From CAVVYA01 sp964577835 (GTDB taxonomy: Bacteria; Pseudomonadota; Alphaproteobacteria; SMXQ01), in contig CAZOBN010000004.1 in the NCBI GenBank assembly GCA_964577835.1, positions 1 through 64,000 on the forward strand: DNA of 64,000 bases. Direction: 5' to 3'. The translations under genes were made by a program, and so were the position numbers. Shown here piece by piece: positions 58,545-64,000 of the stretch; position 1 is the first letter of the stretch, and each line of letters begins with the position of its first letter. Under the pieces are notes generated by a model that searched no databases, had not been told where the DNA came from, and saw only the letters and a list, made by a program, of their open reading frames with translations.

Positions 58545-58685
58545 TTACATGTCGTCGCGCTGGTATTGCTCCTGCTTCAGGCGCTCTTCCAGTTCGCGGC
58601 GCTTGCGCTCCATCTCCTCGCGCTTCTTGGCTTCGTCATCCGGTTCCGCTTTGGGCGGCTGCGGCGCTTTCGGGTCCTGGCTCAT
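58545..58685 (-). CDS. small charged coiled-coil protein, 46 aa
   Basis: Reads MSQDPKAPQPPKAEPDDEAK, then a highly charged helix of Lys, Arg and Glu (KREEMERKRRELEERLKQEQ). It is probably a single coiled coil with a Pro-rich front. GAGGA lies before the ATG at 58685. Small proteins of this kind recur in alphaproteobacteria without a known role. It converges on the PhoH-like gene. Confidence 0.6.
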   Translation of the reverse strand: MSQDPKAPQPPKAEPDDEAKKREEMERKRRELEERLKQEQYQRDDM

Positions 58686-58883
58686 GAGAGGTCCTCGCTG
58701 ATGTGATTCCGCGCACCACTGAAGGTTGCCACGTTGAGCGATGTTAGTCGGATTTTTCACCAATCCAAGCATCGAACGAAAACGCCCGGGATTGCCTGCG
58801 GTGCACCATTTTGCTCGTCGACGTCGAGCGCCCGACGGTGCCCTGATCGTATCCGCCGTCCCCGCACCTCCCTGCCATCTTGA

Positions 58884-59768
58884 TCAGCCGCGGGTCGCGC
58901 GCCAAGGCAGCTCGGTCGTTCCGGTTGCCGAGCCGCTGCGCTCCGTGCCGGTGATGACGCCGCCATCGACCTCGCCGCGGAAGTCCCAACGCGCCGTGCG
59001 GCCGCCTTCTCGAATCGGCACCCAGAACGTCAATTGGGCGCCGCGCAGCTTGCCATCGCGAATCTCGATCGGCCGCAGGCTGTCGGTCGTCAGCGTGCCG
59101 GCAACCTCCTGAAAGGTTTGGCGCAGGGTGAGCACATGACGCTGATCGGCGCCGCCGCGCGGTTCGGTCCATCGCCAATCTCCCTCGACCTTCGCCGGGA
59201 TGTACCACAAGAATATCCAGGTATCGCCGTAGTGCTCTTTGGTCATCAGCCGCTGGCGCTGGTCCGGCCGCCAATCCGCCATGTCGTGGAAATGGGAAAT
59301 GATTCGCGTGCCGGGCTTGAGATCGAGCAGCTTTGGCCGCAGCGCGAGGTTGACGTTCGGAAAGAGAAACATGGTGACGACCGTCGCCCGGCTCAGGTCC
59401 GTCTTGAAGATGTCCTGCTGGCGGAAAGCGACACGGTCGGCGACGCCGGCTGCCTGCGCATTCGCGATGCTGCGCTTGACCAGATCGGGATTGAGGTCGA
59501 CGCCGAGGCCGCGCGCGCCGTATTTCTTGGCCGCGGCAATGACGATGCGGCCATCGCCTGATCCGAGATCGACGACGAAGTCCTGCGGCCCGACTTGCCC
59601 GATGGTAAGCATGCCGTCCACCACATTGTCGGGGGTCGGCTCATAGGGCACGACGATGTCACCTTGCGGTGGCGGTCCGAAGACGATCTGCGCCTGTGCC
59701 TGGGGCGGATCGGCGCATAGCACGAGCGCGGCCATGAGAACGAGCAGCATTCGAGCGACAGCAGCCAT
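58884..59768 (-). CDS. class I SAM methyltransferase-fold protein with signal peptide
   Basis: A 294-residue protein. Residues 1-27 look like a Sec signal peptide (MAAVARMLLVLMAALVLCADP, cleavage near AQAQI). Then PYEPTPDNVVDGML and the SAM motif VVDLGSGDGRIVIAAAKKYGARGLGVDLNPDLV, followed by NVNLALRPKLLDLKPGTRIISHFHDM. The last 100 residues are beta-rich. Methyltransferase folds with export signals exist in proteobacteria, but SAM is not expected in the periplasm, so the segment could instead be an anchor. The ATG at 59768 is chosen for this N-terminus. Confidence 0.8.
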   Translation of the reverse strand: MAAVARMLLVLMAALVLCADPPQAQAQIVFGPPPQGDIVVPYEPTPDNVVDGMLTIGQVGPQDFVVDLGSGDGRIVIAAAKKYGARGLGVDLNPDLVKRSIANAQAAGVADRVAFRQQDIFKTDLSRATVVTMFLFPNVNLALRPKLLDLKPGTRIISHFHDMADWRPDQRQRLMTKEHYGDTWIFLWYIPAKVEGDWRWTEPRGGADQRHVLTLRQTFQEVAGTLTTDSLRPIEIRDGKLRGAQLTFWVPIREGGRTARWDFRGEVDGGVITGTERSGSATGTTELPWRATRG

Positions 59769-59899
59769 ACCCTCTACCTTTCTTCTTCGACGACGGACCA
59801 CCAGAGGAGTTTTCCTGCGAGCCCGCGCATGCTGATATGCTGACGATAGCACGCGACCGACAAGGTTCGCGCGCTCAACGTGACCTGGATGCAAGCGGC

Positions 59900-60322
59900 A
59901 TGATCGAACTGGCCCCCGGATTGACGATCGACGAAAAGGACCTGACTTGGCGATTCGTGCGCGCCTCAGGCCCGGGCGGACAGAACGTCAACAAAGTGTC
60001 GAGCGCGGTCGAACTGCGGATCGACCTTGCACACATCGCCGGTCTCTCCCCTGATGCGCGGACCCGGCTGGTCCGACTGGCCGGCCACCGGCTGAACCAG
60101 GCCAACGTCCTCATCATTCAGGCCCAGCGCTTTCGCAGTCAGGACCGCAATCGCGCCGACGCGCTGGAGCGTCTCGCGACCTTGCTGCAACAGGCGATGG
60201 TGCGGCCGAAGACCCGTCGGGCCACCAGGCCCACCAAGGGTTCGAAAGAACGCCGGCTGAAGGGCAAGACCGAACGCAGTCGGACCAAGTCGATGCGTGG
60301 CCGCGTGCGCCACGGCGACTGA
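59900..60322 (+). CDS. arfB: alternative ribosome-rescue factor / peptidyl-tRNA hydrolase
   Basis: A 140-residue class I release-factor-like protein. The catalytic GGQ is in ASGPGGQNVNKVSSAVELR (Gly26-Gly27-Gln28). The Lys/Arg-rich C-terminal tail (KTRRATRPTKGSKERRLKGK and on) enters the mRNA channel of stalled ribosomes. It hydrolyses peptidyl-tRNA on non-stop complexes. The ATG at 59900 gives the normal ArfB N-terminus (MIELAPGLTIDEKDL). Length matches the family. Confidence 0.95.
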   Translation: MIELAPGLTIDEKDLTWRFVRASGPGGQNVNKVSSAVELRIDLAHIAGLSPDARTRLVRLAGHRLNQANVLIIQAQRFRSQDRNRADALERLATLLQQAMVRPKTRRATRPTKGSKERRLKGKTERSRTKSMRGRVRHGD

Positions 60323-60367
60323 CAGCCATCGCGCCGCGGCCCGACGGTCGGCAACGGCGCGCAAAAT

Positions 60368-61402
60368 TTATTGCTGCTTCATCGCCTTGATCAGTCGATC
60401 GACGACCGGCTTCGGCGTCGCATACATCTTGGTCACGAGCTCTTGCACCTCCTCGCCCGTCGCGGTGGAGATGTCGATCTTGGTTTTTTCGGCGTCGGCG
60501 AGGAAGTCCCTGTCCTTCATGGTGGCGTCGAACGCGGCGCGCAGCGCCTTGACCGTCGGCGCCGGCACGCCCGGGGGCAGCAGGAAGGCGCGACCGATAT
60601 CCTGCTGGCCGATCATCAGCTCGAGCAACTGCCGGTCGGCCGCGCTCTTGACGAAGTCCCAGGTCGGCGGCACGCCCATCTTGTCGAGCTCCGGATCGCG
60701 ATCCATGCCGTTCTGCACGACGATGTTGGCGCTCTTGTCCTTCAGCCAGTGAGGTACCTGGGTTTTCAGGCTGGACCACGCCCAGCCGCACAGGCCCTGC
60801 GCCTCGCCGCGCTCGACCGCGAGCGTGATTTCGCGCGTCCCCTTGTAACCGCGCACGATGCGGAATTTGGTGCCGAGCACGTCGTTGAAGACCGCCGGAT
60901 AATCGACCGTCGAGCCGCCGTCGGAGCTCGCCGCCAGGATGATCTCGGTCTTCATCGCATCGGCGAAAGTCTTGGCCGGAATGTTGGCGGCGAAGGCGCA
61001 GACGCGCACTTCCTTATTGGCGGTGCCGAGATACTGGAATTTCGGCGGATCGAACTTCAGGCCCCGCTCCGGCGCGAGCAGCGGCGTCATGATCGCCCCC
61101 GGGAAAATGATGCCGATCACCGTGCCGTCCTTGGGCGCGACATTATAGAGGAAATCGGCCGCTTTGTTGCTGCCGGCGCCCGGCATGTTCTTCGGCACGA
61201 TATTGGGCCGGCCGGGAATATGCTTTGTCATGTGACGGGCGAGCGCACGACCGTAGATGTCATAGCCGCCGCCCACATCTCCGCCGATCGCCAGATCGAT
61301 GCTGCGGCCCTTGTATAGGCTTTCCACGCTCGATTGAGCCTGGGTTTGGGTGATGAGAGCCGCCGATATGGCGACCATCCATAGCCCGGTGCTCTTGATC
61401 AT
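60368..61402 (-). CDS. Bug-family tripartite tricarboxylate transporter receptor
   Basis: A 344-residue periplasmic binding protein. Signal peptide about 1-22 (to TQAQSS). Bug core: IDLAIGGDVGGGYDIYGRALARHMTKHIPGRPNIVPKNMPGAGSNKAADFLYNVAPKDGTVIGI, then GYKGTREITLAVERGEAQGLCGWAWSSL. Closely similar in layout to the receptor at 43158 (same CGW-WSS segment). It is divergent from the hybrid kinase gene at 61607. No permease genes adjoin it. Confidence 0.9.
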   Translation of the reverse strand: MIKSTGLWMVAISAALITQTQAQSSVESLYKGRSIDLAIGGDVGGGYDIYGRALARHMTKHIPGRPNIVPKNMPGAGSNKAADFLYNVAPKDGTVIGIIFPGAIMTPLLAPERGLKFDPPKFQYLGTANKEVRVCAFAANIPAKTFADAMKTEIILAASSDGGSTVDYPAVFNDVLGTKFRIVRGYKGTREITLAVERGEAQGLCGWAWSSLKTQVPHWLKDKSANIVVQNGMDRDPELDKMGVPPTWDFVKSAADRQLLELMIGQQDIGRAFLLPPGVPAPTVKALRAAFDATMKDRDFLADAEKTKIDISTATGEEVQELVTKMYATPKPVVDRLIKAMKQQ

Positions 61403-61606
61403 TCCATTCCTCCCTCGCGAAGCGGCCCTGGGCCTTTCGCCAGCGCCCCCGCTGCTCTCTGGTTATTGTTGACGCCTATCATAATTGTGCGATGGAACAA
61501 AGACATAGAGGTTTTAACTCTCTATTAAGTCGCAGAAATGTATTTCTTTAGTTATATCATATATCCTTAGTTATACTCGGTCCCCCGGCCGAGGTGGACA
61601 ATCATC

Positions 61607-63760
61607 ATGGCTTTGTTACTCAGGCGTTCATTTTCCCAGGCCAAGCGCGATCTCGTCTGGGCAGCCGTGGTTTTCGCGCTGCTGACCGTCGGCGCCTATG
61701 TATTCGACATTGCCGAGGCCTATATGGGCTGGGCCGAAGCCTATGAAGACTATCAGCTCGACGAGCTACCCGCCCTCTTCACCGCCATGATCCTCCTGTT
61801 CGGCTGGTTTTCCTGGCGCCGCTGGCATGAATACAAGCGCGAAATCGAAACCGAATTGCGCCTCAAGGGGGGCCGGCTCAACGATCTGCTCGATGCCGCG
61901 AGCGATCGCTTCTGGGAAACCGACTCTCAGCACCGGGTTGTCTGGCGTTCCGTGCCCGATGGGCGTCCGCAACCGGATGACGATTTTCTCAACAAGACCC
62001 GATGGGAAGCCACAGGGATCGATCCCGCCGAGGACAAACACTGGGCGGCACATCTGGCGGATCTCGAAAACCGCCGGCCCTTTCGCGATTTTCGCTACAG
62101 CAAGCCGAAAAACGGGCAGATCGTCCATCGCAGCCTGGCCGGCAAGCCATTCTACGACGCCGATGGAAATTTCAAAGGCTACCGTGGCACCACGACCGAC
62201 ATCACTCATGAAGTCCAGGCCGCGGAGAAAGCCGCGGAACTCCAGCGCCAATTTCTGAGTGCCATCGAAGGTATCACCGATGGCTATGCCCTGTGGGACA
62301 CCGACGATGCGCTCATCACCTGCAACGAGCGCTTTGCCGAACTGAACAAGGGCGAATCGCTTCGCAACCAGCCCGGCACAACGTTCGAGGCCTTCATCCG
62401 GCGCAGCGGCTTGGCTCAGGAAGCGCCGGACGGCGGCGAAGAATGGATCGAAGACTGCCTCGCGCGGCACCGCACGTCGACGCCGCATTACCATATTCGC
62501 CACGACGCCGGCTGGATCGAAATGCGCGAGCATCATCTCGCCGATGGCCGCATCCTGACCGTGACCCGCGACATCACGGAGCAAAAGGAGATGGAGCGCC
62601 AGCTCCAGCAATCGCAAAAACCGAGAGCCGTCGGCCAGCTCACCGGCGGCATCGCCCACGATTTCAACAATCTGCTGCAAGTCATCATCGGCAATATCGA
62701 ACTGATCGCCGAGGAAGCGCCGCCGGGCAGCCGGGTTGCGGACCAGGCGAAGATCGCCAAAACGGCGGCCGACCGGGGTGCCGGCCTGATCCGTCGCCTG
62801 ATGGCCTTTTCCCGTCAGCAGGCTCTGCAGCCCCAGGCGTTCGACCTTAACCACATGGTCAGCGAAACCGGCGAGCTCCTCCGCCGTCTTCTCGGCGAAG
62901 ACATCGAAATCCGCGCCGCATTGGGCTCGCAACAGAGCCCCGTGTATCTCGACCGCGCCCAGGCCGAGGCTGCTTTCGTCAATATCGCCATCAACGCGCG
63001 CGACGCCATGCCCAACGGCGGCACCCTGTTCATCGAGACCATCGAAGTGACGAGAAGCAGCGAGGAAAGCGATCAGTTGGAGATCGGCCCAGGGTGCTAC
63101 GTGGTACTGTCGATCACCGACACGGGTTCCGGAATGGCCCCCGAGGTTCTGGCGCGCGTCTTCGAACCGTTTTTCACCACAAAAGACATCGGCAAGGGAA
63201 CGGGGCTCGGGCTCAGCATGATCTATGGCTTCGTCAAACAATCGGGCGGCGACGTCAAAATCTACAGCGAGCCAGGCATCGGCACCGCGGTGAAGCTGTA
63301 CTTGCCGACGGCACGAGATCACCAAGCGGTCGGCGAATCAAAAGATGATGTCACCGAGCCGGTTTTGAGAGGAAATGAAACCATCCTGCTCGTCGAGGAT
63401 GAGGACATGGTGCGGGCCTACGCCGCCGCGCAGCTGACGCAACTCGGCTACCAGGTGATCGCAGCCGCGGACGCGCGCGCGGCGATGGAACGAATCAAGG
63501 ACGTGAATGGCTGCGTCGATCTGCTGTTCACCGACATCATCATGCCGGGCGGCGTGAACGGACGCCAGTTGGCCGGCGATCTCGTAGCCGCGTATCCGCA
63601 TTTGAAGGTGCTCTATACCTCCGGCTACAACGAGAACGCCGTCATCCACGCGGGCAGGCTCGAGCCGGGCATCGCGTTGCTCGAGAAGCCCTATCACCGG
63701 GCTGAGTTGGCGAGAAAGCTGCGGCAAGTGCTGGATGGAGATGGCGCGCGGCCGGCCTGA
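61607..63760 (+). CDS. membrane hybrid sensor histidine kinase
   Basis: A 717-residue sensor kinase. Two hydrophobic segments at about 14-32 and 53-72 enclose a short acidic periplasmic loop. Two PAS-type domains lie at about 85-200 (AASDRFWETDSQHRVVWRS) and 215-330. HisKA has His351 in GGIAHDFNNLL. HATPase has NIAINARDAMP, DTGSGM and GTGLGLSMIYGF. The receiver begins LLVEDEDMV with Asp643 in LFTDIIMPGG. The kinase and receiver parts and first PAS closely resemble those of the kinase at 53386, suggesting duplication. It lies between two Bug receptor genes. Confidence 0.93.
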   Translation: MALLLRRSFSQAKRDLVWAAVVFALLTVGAYVFDIAEAYMGWAEAYEDYQLDELPALFTAMILLFGWFSWRRWHEYKREIETELRLKGGRLNDLLDAASDRFWETDSQHRVVWRSVPDGRPQPDDDFLNKTRWEATGIDPAEDKHWAAHLADLENRRPFRDFRYSKPKNGQIVHRSLAGKPFYDADGNFKGYRGTTTDITHEVQAAEKAAELQRQFLSAIEGITDGYALWDTDDALITCNERFAELNKGESLRNQPGTTFEAFIRRSGLAQEAPDGGEEWIEDCLARHRTSTPHYHIRHDAGWIEMREHHLADGRILTVTRDITEQKEMERQLQQSQKPRAVGQLTGGIAHDFNNLLQVIIGNIELIAEEAPPGSRVADQAKIAKTAADRGAGLIRRLMAFSRQQALQPQAFDLNHMVSETGELLRRLLGEDIEIRAALGSQQSPVYLDRAQAEAAFVNIAINARDAMPNGGTLFIETIEVTRSSEESDQLEIGPGCYVVLSITDTGSGMAPEVLARVFEPFFTTKDIGKGTGLGLSMIYGFVKQSGGDVKIYSEPGIGTAVKLYLPTARDHQAVGESKDDVTEPVLRGNETILLVEDEDMVRAYAAAQLTQLGYQVIAAADARAAMERIKDVNGCVDLLFTDIIMPGGVNGRQLAGDLVAAYPHLKVLYTSGYNENAVIHAGRLEPGIALLEKPYHRAELARKLRQVLDGDGARPA

Positions 63761-63775
63761 GCCGTACAGAAAAGC

Positions 63776-63800
63776 GCCGCGCAGGCGTGACCCGCGCGGC
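63776..63800. terminator. weak hairpin between convergent genes
   Basis: GCCGCGC / GCGCGGC form a 7-bp stem with an 11-base loop, flanked by GAAAAG on the left and ATTTTC on the right, so it could end transcription in both directions between the kinase and the partial Bug gene. Confidence 0.5.
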
Positions 63801-63826
63801 ATTTTCCCTACGCCGATTTCAGAGCG

Positions 63827-64000
63827 TCATTTACCGGCCGGCGCGGAGATTGCCGCCGTCAGCTTGTCGGCAAGTGCCTGCGGCGTCGATACGATGCGTT
63901 TGACCACGGCGTCTACGGTGTCGCCGGATGACACGTCGATTTCCAACTTGGTCTTCTGAGCGTCGGCACGGAATTCCGGATCCTTCGCCATCGCCACGAG
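63827..64000 (-). CDS. Bug-family receptor, C-terminal end (cut by window end)
   Basis: Minus-strand frame open from base 64000 to TGA at 63827-63829, giving 57 residues: LVAMAKDPEFRADAQKTKLE, IDVSSGDTVDAVVKRIVSTP, ending LTAAISAPAGK. This matches the C-terminal helices of Bug receptors (compare DPEFVALAQKQQLEVGTVSGERIEQLINKLYA in the receptor at 43158). Signal peptide and core are outside the window. Confidence 0.85.
   Translation of the reverse strand, partial: LVAMAKDPEFRADAQKTKLEIDVSSGDTVDAVVKRIVSTPQALADKLTAAISAPAGK

Overview
The window is GC-rich (low-to-mid 60s % by eye) and looks like the chromosome of an alphaproteobacterium, most likely order Hyphomicrobiales (Xanthobacteraceae/Nitrobacteraceae-like). 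The reasons are the NDUFS4-type complex I accessory subunit, the Zur box type, the families of intergenic palindromes that yield recurring spurious ORFs in that order, and the wealth of Bug, TRAP-TAXI and MFS transport genes. The taxonomy is inference.

Layout. 1-2.5 kb: sulfur amino acid genes (end of a cysteine synthase, sulfurtransferase, cystathionine beta-lyase). 2.5-5.3 kb: zinc uptake (znuB, znuC, zur) divergent from hisI across a near-perfect Zur box. 5.3-10 kb: a 2-hydroxyacid dehydrogenase, a methionine salvage operon (mtnB-mtnD-mtnC) and a pentapeptide-repeat protein. 10-24 kb: mixed housekeeping and membrane genes (DUF1345, GMC oxidoreductase, thioesterase, acyl-CoA dehydrogenase with a divergent HxlR regulator, a DUF1326/DUF2182 pair, complex I subunit, nuclease, O-methyltransferase), with tRNA-Arg(TCT), tRNA-Pro(TGG), a degenerate tRNA copy and the wreck of a serine recombinase ending in tRNA-Arg.

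24.37-27.27 kb is a complete IS1595-family element of 2884 bp with 26-bp perfect terminal inverted repeats and an 8-bp target duplication (AAAACAAG). Besides the transposase it carries a translationally coupled cassette (247-aa unknown protein, PIN-domain protein, 53-aa Lys-rich protein), a possible 50-aa protein and a convergent small Cas2/SinR-like protein. It sits in the T-tract of the terminator of a double cold-shock-domain gene. This is the clearest candidate for an undescribed mobile system here.

28-49.8 kb is mainly transport and accessory catabolism: an ArsB/NhaD-type permease, ChaN-like protein, SocA/Panacea-like protein, radical SAM enzyme, cupins, GST, TauD-type dioxygenase, TRAP fused permease with TAXI receptor, an unusual operon (NTF2-like, TAXI-like protein without signal peptide, archaeal-type DUF120 riboflavin-kinase-like protein), several Bug receptors, VOC and cupin proteins, MFS permease, flavin reductase, an SpmA-SpmB-like fusion and a racemase-fold protein lacking both catalytic cysteines. 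49.8-64 kb has an MFS permease, a CDP-alcohol phosphatidyltransferase/HAD/HIT run, two related hybrid histidine kinases, a lone receiver, a PhoH-like ATPase, an apparently exported methyltransferase, ArfB and two more Bug receptors (one cut by the window end). Two copies of a ~277-bp inverted-repeat element (13.3 and 33.7 kb) and several shorter palindromes fill intergenic spaces.
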